Shown: positions 22,273-33,085 of the stretch, one piece after another
How positions within the stretch are numbered: the stretch's first letter is position 1
How the letters are laid out: every line of letters starts with the position of its first letter
Assembly: GCF_003086295.3 (NCBI RefSeq)
Contig: NC_092052.1
Coordinates: 69,728,910-69,792,909 of the forward strand
Direction: 5' to 3'
DNA: 64,000 nt
From: Arachis hypogaea
Lineage: Eukaryota; Streptophyta; Magnoliopsida; Fabales; Fabaceae
Made by a program: the position numbers and the translations under genes
Notes under the pieces: generated by a model
Told to the model about the DNA's origin: nothing
Databases searched by the model: none
The model's input: the letters and a program-made list of their open reading frames with translations, nothing else

Positions 22273-23383
22273 CAACACCAAACTTAAATTGTTGCTTGTC
22301 CCCAAGCAACTGAAAATCAAATAGGATAAAAAAAAGAGAATATACTATAAATTCCTAAATATCAATGAAACTTAGCTCCAATCAGATGAGCGGGACTTGT
22401 AGTTTTTTGCCTCTTGAATAGTTTTGGCATCTCACTTTATCCATTGAAGTTTAGAATGATTGGCATCTATAGGAACTCAGAGTTCAGGTAGTGTTATTAA
22501 TTCTCCTAGTTCAGTATGTTGATTCTTGAACTCAGCTACTTTATAAGTCTTGGTCGTGGCCCTAAGCACTTTGTTTTCTAGTATTACCACCGGATACATA
22601 AATGTCACAGACACATAACTGGGTGAACCTTTTCAGATTGTGACTCAGCTTTGCTAAAGTCCCCAATTAGAGGTGTCCAGAGTTCTTAAGCACACTCTTT
22701 TTTTGCTTTGGACCTTGACTTTAACCGCTCAGTCTCAAGTTTTTACTTGACACCTTCATGCCACAAGCACATGGTTAGGGACAACTTGGTTTAGCCGCTT
22801 AGGCCAGGATTTTATTCCTTTAGGCCCTCCTATCCACTGATGCTCAAAGCCTTGGATCCTTTTTATTTACCCTTGCCTTTTGGTTTTAAGGGCTATTGGC
22901 TTTTTTTGCTCTCTTTTTCTTTTTTCTTTCTTTTTTTTCGCTATTTTTTTTCTACAAGCTTTTGTATTCACTGCTTTTTCTTGCATCAAGAATCATTTTT
23001 ATGATTTTTCAGATTATCAAATAACATGTCTCCTTTTTCCTTATTCTTCAAGAGCCAACATATTTAACATTCATAAACAACAACTTCAAAAGACATATGC
23101 ACTGTTCAAGAATTCATTCAGAAAACAAAAAGTATTGTCTCCACATCAAAATAATTAAACTAGTTTCAAGGATGAATTCGAAACCATGTACTTCTTGTTC
23201 TTTTGTTTTTAAAACAGTTTCCATTTAAGAGAGGTGATGGAGTCATAGGACATTCATAGCTTTAAGACATAGACACTTAAACACTAATGATCATATAGTA
23301 AAGACACAAACATAATTAAACATGAAGCATTGAAACCGAAAACAGAAAATAAATAGACAAGGAGATTAAGGAATGAGTCCACC
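22273..23383 (-). other. Element D 3' untranslated region
   Basis: No gene. On the minus strand it matches E2 57660-58219 and E1 59764-60270, including the GGGCCTAAAGGAATAAAATC segment near 22810-22830. A hairpin at 22291-22310 (GTTGCTTG, loop GGGA, CAAGCAAC) stands 18 nt before the 3' LTR and is followed by TTTAAGTTTGGTGTTG. A T-rich run (22890-22970) gives meaningless hydrophobic frames. Confidence 0.8.
22291..22310 (-). promoter_or_regulatory. GNRA-type hairpin before the element D 3' LTR
   Basis: Perfect 8-bp stem GTTGCTTG/CAAGCAAC closing the tetraloop GGGA on the minus (element RNA) strand. It is one of two copies in D; the other precedes ORF3 at 23866-23885. Confidence 0.65.
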
Positions 23384-23810
23384 TTAGTGAGGGTGGCGTC
23401 TTCCTCTTCTTGAAGAACCAATGGTGCTTTTGAGCTCCTCTATGTCTTTTTCTTGTCTTTGTTGCTCCTCCCTCATAGCTCTTTGATCTTCTCTAATTTC
23501 ATGGAGGATGATGGAATGCTCTTGGTGCTCCATCCTTAGTTGTCCCATGTTGGAACTTAATTCTCCTAGGGAGGTGTTGATTTGCTCCCAATAATTTTGT
23601 GGAGGAAAGTGCATCCCTTCAGGCATCTCAGGGATTTCATAGTGAGGAATTTCCTCATGCTCTTGTTGAGGTCCATGATCTCTTGTTTGCTCCATTATTT
23701 TCTTAGTGATGGGCTTCTGAGATGGATCTTTCCATCTCCCATGACTCAGAGGTGGAAGCAATTGCCTTCCCTTTCCTCTTTCTTGAGATTTTTCTGGCCT
23801 TAGGTGCCAT
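23384..23810 (-). pseudogene. Element D ORF3 remnant (core deleted)
   Basis: The Met at 23810 opens MAPKARKISRKRKGK, alike in position and composition to the E2 ORF3 start (MAPKGKQ). A frameshift follows, and the next part (23384-23761) matches only the C-terminal coiled coil of E2 ORF3, with YWEQINTSL aligned to YWEYLETSV and a Glu/Gln-rich helix. The roughly 240-residue central domain is missing. The product, if any, would be a basic peptide plus a coiled coil. The function of the full protein is unknown. Confidence 0.7.
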
Positions 23811-23865
23811 TAATGGTTATGGAAAAACAAAAAAGCAATGATTTTACCACACCAAACTTAAAAGG

Positions 23866-23885
23866 TTTGCTCGTCCCCGAGCAAA
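23866..23885 (-). promoter_or_regulatory. Hairpin before ORF3 of element D
   Basis: On minus TTTGCTCG pairs with CGAGCAAA around the GNRA loop GGGA. E2 has TTTGCTTG/CAAGCAAA at the same place (55949-55968), so one U-A pair is replaced by C-G, a compensatory change that favours a structured RNA. Confidence 0.65.
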
Positions 23886-24317
23886 AGAAGAAAGAAAGTA
23901 GTAGAAGAAGAAAAAAATGGAGGAGATGGGGGAAGAAGATGTATTCGGCCAAGGAGAAGAAGAGAGGGTTGTGTTGTGTGAAAATGGAGAAGGAGTGAGG
24001 GGAGGTGTAGGGTTCGGCCATTAGAGTTGGGTTTGGGAAGGAAATTAGTTTGAATTTTGAAGGTAGGTGGGGTTTATGGGGAAGAGAGGATGGATGTGAG
24101 TGGTGAAGAGGTGATGGGAAAGAGTGATTGAGGTGATTGGTGAAGGGTATTTGGGGAAGAGAGTTATGAAAAGGTGTGAAGAGGAGAGAAGAAAATGTGG
24201 GGATTCTGTGGGGTCCACAGATCCTGTGGGATCCTGTGGGGTCCACAGATCAAGTGGAGTTAAGGACTTAACATCCCTACTCCAATTAGGCGTGTAAAAC
24301 GCCCTTGTTAAGCAATC

Positions 24318-24489
24318 CTGGTGTTTAACGCCAGACTGCTGCCTGTTTCTAGCGTTAAACACCCAAATGTAGCTTGTTTCTAGCGTTTAACGCCAGGCAG
24401 ATGCTTGTTTATGGGGTTAAACGCCAGCTTGGTGCCTGTTTCTGGCGTTAAACGCCAGACAGATGCTTGTTTCTGGCGTTAAACGCCAG
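24318..24489. repeat. 31-bp phased palindrome array before ORF3, element D
   Basis: Six copies starting at 24318, 24349, 24380, 24410, 24442 and 24473, so intervals of 31, 31, 30, 32 and 31 bp. The best are exact CTGGCGTTAAACGCCAG. The linkers contain a recurring TGCTTGTTT. Confidence 0.92.
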
Positions 24490-24636
24490 ACTGCTCTCCT
24501 CCAGGGTGTGCTATTCTTAATGCTGTTTTTCATTCTGTTTTTGATTTTTCAGTAGTTTTTGTGACTTCACATGATCATCAACCTAATAAAACACAAAATA
24601 ACAAAAAGAAAATAAAATAGATATGATTAAATAACA

Positions 24637-24652
24637 TTGGGTTGCCTCCCAA
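24637..24652 (-). promoter_or_regulatory. Post-pol hairpin, element D
   Basis: TTGGG/CCCAA closes the loop AGGCAA on the minus strand, preceded by AAGTGCTTG. It is the equivalent of 4125-4142 in element A. It shows that the deletion removed RT to integrase but left the pol end signal. Confidence 0.5.
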
Positions 24653-24701
24653 CAAGCACTTCTTTAATGTCAATAGCTTGACAGTGAGCTCTCATGGAGC
24701 C

Positions 24702-25787
24702 TCACAGATAATCAGAGCAAGGTTGGAACCTCCCAACACCAAACTTAGGGTTTGAATATGGGGGTTCAACACCAAACTTAGAGTTTGGTTGTGGCCTCCC
24801 AACACCAAACTTAGAGTTTGACTGTGGGGGCTTTGGTTGACTCTGCAGTGAGAGAAGCTTTTCATGCTTCCTCTCCATGGTTACAGAAGGAGATCCTTGA
24901 GTCTTAAACACAAGGTTGTCCTCATTCAGTTGAAGGACTAACTCTCCTCTGTCCGCATCAATCACAGCTCTTGCTGTGGCTAGGAAGGGTCTTCCAAGGA
25001 TGATGGATTCATCCTCTTCCTTCCCAGTGTCTAGGATTATGAAATAAGCAGGGATGTAAAGGCCTTCAACCTTTACTAACACGTCCTCTACTTGTCCATA
25101 AGCCTATTTTCTTGAGTTGTCTGCCATCTCTAATGAGATTCTAGCAGCTTGCACCTCAAAGATCCCTAGTTTCTCCATTATAGAGAGTAGCATTAAGTTT
25201 ATTCCTGACCCCAGGTCACACAGAGCCTTCTCAAAGGTCATGGTGCCTATGGTACAGGGTATTAAGAATTTGCCAGGATCCTGTTTCTTTTGAGGTAATT
25301 TCTGCCTATCCAATGCATTCAGTTCATTGGTGAGCAAGGGGGGTTCATCTTCCCAAGTCTCATTACCAAATAATTCGGCATTCAGCTTCATGATTGCACC
25401 AAAGTATTTAGCAACTTGCTCTTCAGTAATGTCTTCATCCTCTTCAGAGGAAGAATACTCATCAGAGCTCATGAAGGGCAGAAGGAGGTTCAATGGAAAC
25501 TCTATGGTCTCTAGATGAGCCTCAGATTCCTTTGGTTCCTCAAAGGGATACTCCTTATTGGACATTGAACGTCCCAGGAGGTCTTCCTCACTAGGATTCA
25601 CGTCCTCCTCCTCCCTTGTAGGTTCGGCCATGATGATCAAATCAATGGCCTTGCACTCTCTCTTTGGATTTTCTTTTGTATTGCTTGGGAGAGTACTAGG
25701 AGGAGTTTCAGTGACTCTTTTACTCAGCTGGCCCACTTGTGCCTCCAAATTCCTAATGGAGGACCTTGTTTCATTCATGAAACTCAC
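24702..25787 (-). pseudogene. Element D aspartic protease region
   Basis: In frame with gag. An N-terminal coiled segment (RNLEAQVGQLSKRV), an acidic linker (25400-25650), the protease site CDLGSGINLMLLS (about 25170-25210) and the block ILGRPFLATARAVIDADRGE (about 24940-25000) identify a retropepsin. DLGS replaces the usual DLGA. After the domain the frame carries three repeats of a KFGVG peptide, each coded by a copy of the AAGTTTGGTGTTG motif (24731-24815), then stops at 24702. No RT follows. A TAG near 25104 breaks it. Confidence 0.85.
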
Positions 25788-25853
25788 AGTGGCCTTAGAT
25801 AGATCAGAGACTATATTTGCTAAGCTAGATGGGTTCTGCTCAGAATTCTCTGT

Positions 25854-27032
25854 CTATTGCTGAGTGGATGATGGAAAAGGTTTGCTATTGCTAAACCTAT
25901 TTCTTCCATCATTATTAAAGCCTTGTTGAGGCTTTTGTTGTTCCTTCCATGAGAAATTTGGATGATTTCTCCATGAGGGATTATAGGTGTTTCCATAGGG
26001 TTCACCCATGTAATTCACCTCTGCTATTGTAGGGTTCTCAGGATCATAAGCTTCTTCTTTAGAAGATGCCTCTTTAGTACTGTTGGATGATTCCTTCAAT
26101 CCATTCAGACTCTGAGAGATCATATTGACTTGCTGAGTCAATATTTTATTCTGAGCTAATATGGCATTCAGAGTATCAATTTCAAGAACTCCCTTCCTTT
26201 GAGGCGTCCCATTACTTACAGGATTCCTCTCATAAGTGTACATGAACTAGTTATTAGCAACCATGTCAATGAGTTCTTGAGCTTCTGCAGGCATTTTCTT
26301 TAGGTGAATGGATCCACCTGTAGAATGGTTCAATGACATTTTAGATAATTCAGACAGACCATCATAGAATATATCCAGGATGGTCCATTCTAAAAGCATG
26401 TTAGAAGGACACTTTTTGGTCAGTTCCTTGTATCTCTCCCAAGCTTCATAGAGGGATTCACCTTCTTTCTATCTGAAGGTTTAAACATCCACTCTAAGCT
26501 TGCTAAGCTTTTGAAGAGGAAAGAACTTGGCTAAGAAAGCCATGACCAGCTTATCCCAAGAGTTCAGGATATCCTTAGGTTGAGAGTCCAACCATATTCT
26601 AGCTCTGTCTCTTACAGCAAACGGGAAAAGCATGAGCCTGTAGACCTCGGGATCAACCCCATTGGTCTTAACAGTATCACAGACTTGCAAGAATTCAGTT
26701 AAGAACTGAAAGGGATCTTTGGATGGAAGTCCATAAAACTTGCAATTCTGTTGCATCAGAGAAACTAATTGAGGTTTCAACTCAAAATTGTTTGCTCCGA
26801 TGGCAGGGATTGAGATGTTTCTTCCATGTAAATTGGAATTAGGTGCAGTAAAGTCACCAAGCATCTTTCTTGCATTGTTATTATTTTTGGCCATGTCTCC
26901 TTCTTTTTCAAAAATTTCTGTTAGATTTTTTCCAGAGAGTTGTGCTTTAGCTTCCCTTAGCTTCCTCTTCAGAGTCCTTTCAGATTCAGGATCAGCTTCA
27001 ACAAGAATGTTCTTATCCTTGTTTTTGCTCAT
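25854..27032 (-). pseudogene. Element D Gag
   Basis: Starts at the Met at 27032 (MSKNKDKNILVEADPESER). The gag domain follows with ARIWLDSQPKDILNSWDKLV and FLAKFFPLQKLSKL, then YEAWERYKEL just past a stop. The C-terminal part is Asn/Gln-rich (25854-26243) and runs on into the protease in the same frame. No CX2CX4HX4C knuckle was seen. In-frame stops lie at 26481, shortly after it (around 26469), before 26243 and at 25854. Most look like CAA or CAG codons turned into TAA or TAG. Confidence 0.87.
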
Positions 27033-28618
27033 ATGAAAAAGAAGAAAACAGAAAAGAAAATTTGGAATCCTCTATGTCACAGTATAGAGATTCCTTATGT
27101 AAGTATAAGAAGAGAATAATGGAGGAAGGAAAAGATAAGAATCCAAATACAAGGGAGAGGAATGAGTTCGAATTCTTGGGTGAAAGAGGGGTGTTAGTAG
27201 ATGAATAAATAATTAGAAAGAGATGAGGAGAAGAGAAATTCGAAAATTAGATAAATTAAAATAAAAGTATTTTTGTTTTTAAATTGAATTTAAAATAAAA
27301 AATAAAAATTAAAGTTCGAAAATTAAGAAAGGAAAATAGAATCAAATTAAATTAAATTTAAAACAATTAGTTAATTTAAAAAGGAATTTTGAAAAAGAGG
27401 GAAGGGATTTTCGAAAATTAGAGATAGAATTAGATAGGTAGTTTTGAAAAATATATGATTGAAATAGTAAACTTTTAAAATCAAACAAAAAGTCAAGTAG
27501 TTAATTGAAAAAGATTTGAAAATCAATTTTTGAAAAGATAAGAAGTTAGAAAAGAAGTTGGAAAAGATTTTGAAATTGATTTTGAAAAAGATGTGATTGA
27601 CATTTATTTTGAAAAAGATTTGAAAAAGAAATTTAAAAAGATTTGATTTTTGAAATCAAAGTTGATTACTTGACTAACAAGAAACTAAAAAGATATGATT
27701 CTAGAGTTTAAAGATTGAACCTTTCTTACTAGGCAAGTAACAAACTTAAAAATTTTGAATCAATCACATTAATTGTTAGCATTAATTTCGAAAATATGTG
27801 ATAAAAATAAGAAAAAGATTTTTGGAAATCATTTTGAAATTTTCGAAAATCATAAAAGAAAAATGAAAAAGATTTGATTTTTGAAAAAGATATAAATTTT
27901 TTTTAAAATGAAAATTTGATTTGACTCATAAGAAACAATTAAATTTAAAAACTTTTTGACTAAGTCAAACCAAATTTTCGAAAATTTATGAGAGAATAAG
28001 GGAAAGATATTTTTTTATTTTTGAATTTAAATGAGGGAAGAGAAAAACATAAAAATGATGCAAAACATAAAAATTTTGGATTAGAACAAAAGATGCATGC
28101 AAGAACACTATGAATGTCAAGATGAACACCAAGAACACTTTGAAGATCATGATGAACATCAAGAACTTATTTTTGAAAAATTTTCAAGAAAAGAAAAACA
28201 TGCAAGACATCAAACTTAGAGATTTTTCATGTTTAGACACTATGAATGAAAAAATAACAAAAGACACAAAGCAAGAAAATATGAAGATCAAACAAGAAGA
28301 CTTGTCAAGAACAACTTGAAGATCATGAGGAACACATGCATGAGTTTTCGAAAAATGCACAAATTTTAAAAACATGCAATTGACACCAAAATTAAAATTT
28401 GACTCAAGACTCAAACAAGAAACAAAAAATTTTTGGTTTTTATGAATTTATAAGAATTTTTTTGTTTTTGTTTTTTCGAAAATTATTTTAGGAAAAACGA
28501 AAAAGAAGAAATTTTTTTGTATTATTTTCGAAAATAAGAAATAAAAAAGCTTAAAAATAAAATAAAATTACCTAATCTGAGCAACAAGATGAACCGTCAG
28601 TTGTCCAAACTCGAACAA
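27033..28618 (-). other. Element D 5' leader
   Basis: AT-rich, no gene. Words like TTTTGAAAAAGAT and the palindrome ATTTTCGAAAAT recur many times, as in the shorter E2 leader (49471-50269). A leader of 1.6 kb is long and may hold packaging signals. Confidence 0.65.
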
Positions 28619-28636
28619 TCCCCGACAACGGCCCCA
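28619..28636 (-). other. Primer binding site, element D
   Basis: On minus TGGGGCCGTTGTCGGGGA, two changes from the element C site, 6 nt after the 5' LTR. Confidence 0.75.
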
Positions 28637-28642
28637 AAAACT

Positions 28643-30083
28643 TGGCGCACGAAATTGCGATCATCAACAATGGCGCCAACAACTTGGAGCTCTCAAACGT
28701 GAATCACACTTTGTCACAATTCCGCACAACTAACCAGCAAGTGCACTGGGTCGTCTAAGTAATAAACCTTACGTGAGTAAGGATCGATCCCACGGAGATT
28801 GTCGGCTTGAAGCAAGCTATGGTCACCTTGTAAATCTCAGTCGGGTGGATTCAAATGGTTATAGAGTTATAATAATTAAAAGACAAATAAAACGTAAAAT
28901 AAAGATAGAGATACTTATTTAACTCATTGGTGAGAATTTCAGCTAAGCGTATAGAGATGCTTTTGTTCCTCCTGAACCTCTGCTTTCCTGCTGTCTTCAT
29001 CCAATCCTTCATACTCCTTTCCATGGCAAGCTTTATGTTGGGCATCACCGTTGTCAATGGCTACATCCCGTCCTCTCTGTGAAAATGGTCCAATGCGCTG
29101 TCACTGCACGGCTAATCATCTGTCGGTTCTCGATCATACTGGAATAGGATTTACTATCCTTTTGCGTCTGTCACTACGCCCAACACTCGCGAGTTTGAAG
29201 GTCGTCACAGCCATCCCTTCCCAGATCCTACTCGGAATACCACAGACAAGGTTTAGACTTTTCGGATCTCGGGAATGGCCGTCCATGGGTTCTAACTTAT
29301 ACCACGAAGATTTTAATATCTCGGACTCGGTCCCCTGTATTAGATATCTAAGAGATATTCATTCTATCTCATCTTCATGTAGAACGAAAGTGGTTGTCAG
29401 ACACGCGTTCATAGGTGAGAATGGTGATGAGCGTCACATAATCATCACATTCATCATGTTCTTGGGTGCGAATGAATATCTTAGAATAGGAATAAGCTTG
29501 AATTGAATAGAAAAACAATAGTACTTTGCATTAATTCATGAGGAACAACAGAGCTCCACACCTTAATCTATGGTGTGTAGAAACTCTACCGTTGAAAATA
29601 CATAAGAACAAGGTCCAGTCTTGGAGTTGAATGCCAGTTTGTAACCTGTTTCTGGCATTTAACTCCACTTTGCAACCTGTTTCTGGCGTTTAACTCCAGA
29701 ATGCAACATGGAACTGGCGTTGAACGCCAGTTTGCGTCGTCTAAACTCGGGCAAAGTATGGACTATTATATATTGCTGGAAAGCCCTGGATGTCTACTTT
29801 TCAACGCAATTAAGAGCTCCAGAAAATCCAGTTTGAGTGCAGGGAGATTAGAATCCAACAGCATTTGCAGTCCTTCTTCAACCTCTGTATCTGATTTTTG
29901 CTCAAGTCCCTCAATTTCAGCCAGAAATTACCTGATATCACAGAAAAACACACAAACTCATAGTAAAGTTCAGAAATGTGAATTTTATTTAAAAACTAAT
30001 AAAAATATACTAAAAACTAACTAAATCATACTAAAAACTATGTAAAAACAATGCCAAAAAGCGTATAAATTATCCGCTCATCA
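28643..30083 (-). repeat. Element D 5' LTR with promoter deletion (1441 bp)
   Basis: Same ends as the 3' LTR, except that its inner end reads GCGCCA. It lacks the sequence corresponding to 21581-21785, about 205 bp that include the TATA box, and it also lacks some 20 bp near 29816. The four palindromes (about 29630-29735) remain. Confidence 0.88.
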
Positions 30084-31103
30084 GACTTTATTTTTAATGC
30101 ATTTTAATATTATTTTATTCTCATGCACACCAAGTATTTGACAAAAAGCTTGGCTTAGTTTCTACTTAGTTTTTCCTCACTCTTGGCTTGAAATTATTGA
30201 CTTTGGTGATCCTTGAGTCATTGATGTCAATTCTTGTTTGATACATTAGAGTAGTTAGTTAATTTGGTTTCCATTGACTCTATGTGACCCCTAGTGTTGA
30301 CACAGGGCTTATGGATTGAAATTAACTATGCCTATTTGACTTGTCTTCGATGTAAGGTTGACTAAGTAGGATTAACTCTTCATAATCATCATATATTTGT
30401 GGTCAATGTCTAGGATAGGTAACCTTAGCTCTCAATTACTTGCCAAGAGGTTTCTTGCATTTTAAGTTTCTTTTACTTGCATTTAAATTGCTTTGACTTT
30501 TATTGCGTTGACTTTTATTTGCTTTGATGTTTAATTTCTTGCATGTTTAATTTTTACACTCTTGGTTGAGAAATTGGATGTTTGGGTGAAACGGAGTTGT
30601 GGATGTCCATTCTGCATTGTGTGAGAATGGTTAATTGAGTTGGTTTCTATTGACGCTAGTCTTTCACTAAGTAATTAGTGAGTTGACTAGGACTTATGGA
30701 TTGAGATCAATTACACATTTTGACTAATTCTCAAGAAGGATTAACTAGTTTGTATTGCTTCCACACAATTGCCATGTTTGTGGTCCACAACTAGGATAGG
30801 AAGCCTAGATTACTCAATTCTTGCCAAGAGTTGCCATTTACATTCCTTGCATGTTCAATTTACTTTCTTGCTATTTACGCTTATTGCTCTCTTGCTTGCT
30901 TTCAATTCCCATTTCCCCATAGCCAATAATTGTGCACTTCATTGCAACTCCTAGGGAAGACGACCCAATGTTTAATTACTCTCGGTTACTTTGTTTTGAA
31001 TTTATTATTTGATAGTGAGGACTCATTGTTGCTTTGGACTATGCTACCGACGACTTGATTCTTGTTTTGATTGATTCTAAACCGACATAAATTCTCGTTA
31101 TCA
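30084..31103 (+). repeat. Element C 3' LTR, second part
   Basis: Begins with the second GACTT duplication, then continues the LTR sequence of 15906-16924 and ends TTCTCGTTATCA. Together with 19639-20602 it makes one LTR of about 1.98 kb. Confidence 0.9.
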
Positions 31104-31610
31104 GGGATCTTTCAGGACCCTTCCCCGGAGACTACTTATCCCTTAGACCACCTAGGTCACACTCTTTGGATGCCAGGCCCAGTCAACAGGGGCATAAACC
31201 AGGAGCCAGCCCTAGTGCGCACCTTGACATTCAGTGCGACCTGCCGTTCAGCCCGTCAGACTTCAGGCCGCAGACGGATTATGAGCCCATTTTGGATACG
31301 CAGGACATGGTTGATGTGACGATGGATATGCCTGATTAGATGACTCGCTTGATCCAGGGGGTGGTGGCGGGTTGCCGGATGTTCTGGAAATGCCACAGTA
31401 GACCCAGCCCTTTTCACAGATGCACACCACTCCTCCACAGTCTGCATACCAGCCATGACACATGGATGATCCGAATCCGCCCTTCGGGTGATGATAGCGC
31501 GATGTCAGACCTCTTGTATGTGGCACACGTGGCTGTCTCGACCCGAGACCTCATGGACGACGTCCTTGTCCACGTGGTGGTAGGCGAGGTCATGGCTAGC
31601 AGGTTTTGTG
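31104..31610 (+). pseudogene. PMD-like gene remnant, piece 3 (C-terminus)
   Basis: Continues the frame broken at 14941. After the element the sequence reads LSGPFPGDYLSLRPPR, then a block with FRPQTDYEPILDT and MVDVTMDMPD (31255-31340), then a Pro/Gly/Arg-rich end in mixed frames with stops. It looks like the acidic and proline-rich tail of a PMD-type protein. It converges on the transposase that ends near 31724. Confidence 0.5.
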
Positions 31611-31723
31611 ATAAAATATTAATTTTGTTATAAATGTGTAATGTACAACAATTAGTTATGAGAAAATATTAATTTTGTTATAATTAATATCATTGTTTTA
31701 AAGTTCAAACAAGTATTCCATTT

Positions 31724-33085
31724 TTAAGTAGTTAAACGAAGTAAATTACATGGTACAACGCGTACAATAATAGAGTTATCCACTCTAATATGCCACTTAC
31801 TAACGTTAACTAGACAATGCCCCTCCATTGTCAAGAGCGGTACAAGTCCTACGTGTGTGATCGACTTGACGACACAATCCGCACCTCTTCTCCCTGCTAT
31901 GCTCAACATCATCCAAGTTGTTATGAATCCTAGAGTTGATAGGGTAACCTCTCTTTACTCTCATCATCCTAGGATTGGGCTGAATCTAGGCCCCGTCATA
32001 GGATGGCCAATCATCCTCATGACTTATGGGTCAAAACACTGATCTGTAAACATTAAAGACCGACTCCATACGATACACGGGATGTACATACTGCTTCCAA
32101 TCAAATCGTACATGAGAGAAAGCTGCAAGAACGTGATGACAAGGAACATGAAGAGACTGAAAATACCCACAATCACACATGCCCTCATCAAGCAGCTCTT
32201 GGTAATTTTGTTGCCTGGACCTAGGCATTACCGCTAACTCTTCAACCTTGAACGTAGTCTTCGACCGATCAAACTGGTAAATATTCATAGTGTTAACGTG
32301 CTTCAAGTTGAATTCTATGGCCTTCATCAACGTCTGTGAAAATTCAGCACCAACTTAAAGCTGCGCAAGGGCCTCTGAATCCTTCCTAGCAAAAAGTTCA
32401 CCCAAACGGAAATAACTTGACTTAACAAGAACCGTGATGGGCAAATTCCGAGAACCCTTCATGACATCGTTAATGCACTCTAAGATGTTTGTCATCATGT
32501 GACCAAACCGACGATCCTTTTTTGCATATTATGCCCAATGTGACAGAGGCATTTCTTCAAGTGAGTTTGTGATTGCTACATTCTCGCCCCTCAGACAGCC
32601 AAAATAATGAGCAAACTCCCGCTACAACTTTGAATACGTTGCGTTAACTAGAACATTTTTCAAGTCCTTATTTTTTAAGTGAGTCATGAAACTGGAAGCA
32701 ATGTATCTTGTACAAAATTCCTGGAAGGAATGAGGTGGTTTCCATAAACTTCTCTCGGTGTTCAAGGAAGCATCAATTGATTTGTATTTGTCTAAAATCA
32801 CTAAGACGCCGGGTTCTGGTGTCACATGTTACTGCATATACGAAAGAAAGAATGACCAAGCCTCCTTCGTCTCACCTTCAACAACAGCATATGCAATGGG
32901 AAAAATGCTTGCATTGCAATCTTGAGCAATGGCCATCAGTAACGTGCCTTCATATTTACCATATAAGTGGGTACCATCGATGGAAATAAGTGGCTTGCAA
33001 TGCTAGAAAGCCTCAACACACAGTAGAAACATCCAAAAAACCCAATGAAACATGACAATGTCAACTGAACCAGGCCAAGGCTATG
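31724..33085 (-). pseudogene. MuDR/MULE transposase, C-terminal part
   Basis: The transposase cuts and moves Mutator-like DNA elements. One frame with stops shows the first catalytic Asp in ISIDGTHLYGKY (around 32960-32990), a second Asp region (LDKYKSID, around 32795), a SWIM zinc finger [15 protein letters not shown] (around 32140-32180) and a CX2CX4HX4C knuckle (CGLCRQVDHTRRTC, around 31850-31890). Stops interrupt at about 32826, 32622 and 32031. The N-terminal part continues at 34538 past a solo LTR. Confidence 0.85.

Larger units (their letters stand above)
23811..24701 (-). other. Element D spacer between protease and ORF3
   Basis: No gene. On the minus strand it holds the post-pol hairpin (24637-24652), a six-copy palindrome array (24318-24489), a pyrimidine-rich tract (23890-24200) and a hairpin (23866-23885) followed by TTTTAAGTTTGGTGTGG just before ORF3. 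Open frames over 23800-24362 reflect the pyrimidine tract. Confidence 0.75.
20603..30083 (-). mobile_element. Element D: gag-protease-only gypsy element nested in C
   Basis: Minus-strand element of 9.48 kb with perfect target duplication GACTT (20598-20602 and 30084-30088). It has LTRs of 1670 and 1441 bp, a primer site, gag and protease, then passes straight to the post-pol hairpin and a spacer array. It ends with a shrunken ORF3 and a 3' untranslated region. RT, RNase H and integrase are absent, so it must have moved with helper enzymes from a related full element. The LTR family (TGATGAGCGG...GCACCA) is that of E1 and E2. It fits the description of a non-autonomous partner of an Arachis Athila-type family; the family name was not verified. 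Confidence 0.92.
14942..31103 (+). mobile_element. Element C: non-autonomous gypsy-type LTR element, split by element D
   Basis: Two LTRs of about 1.98 kb (14942-16924, and 19639-20602 continued at 30089-31103) bound a 2.7 kb interior with a tRNA-Asp-type primer site but no gag or pol. The flanks GAGAT and GGGAT are a target duplication with one change. The interior keeps the palindrome array, the pyrimidine tract, the AAGTGTGGGGGAGG motif and the pre-LTR hairpin seen in element A. C therefore appears to be a deletion derivative of an A-like element that depends on proteins supplied in trans. Confidence 0.88.

Noticed and set aside
22880..23158. 92-codon Phe/Ser-rich frame
   Set aside because: Read on the strand opposite to element D through its T-rich 3' untranslated region.
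24318..24489. CRISPR-like array (regular repeats and spacers)
   Set aside because: Plant retrotransposon context, palindromic 17-bp units with similar linkers, no cas genes.
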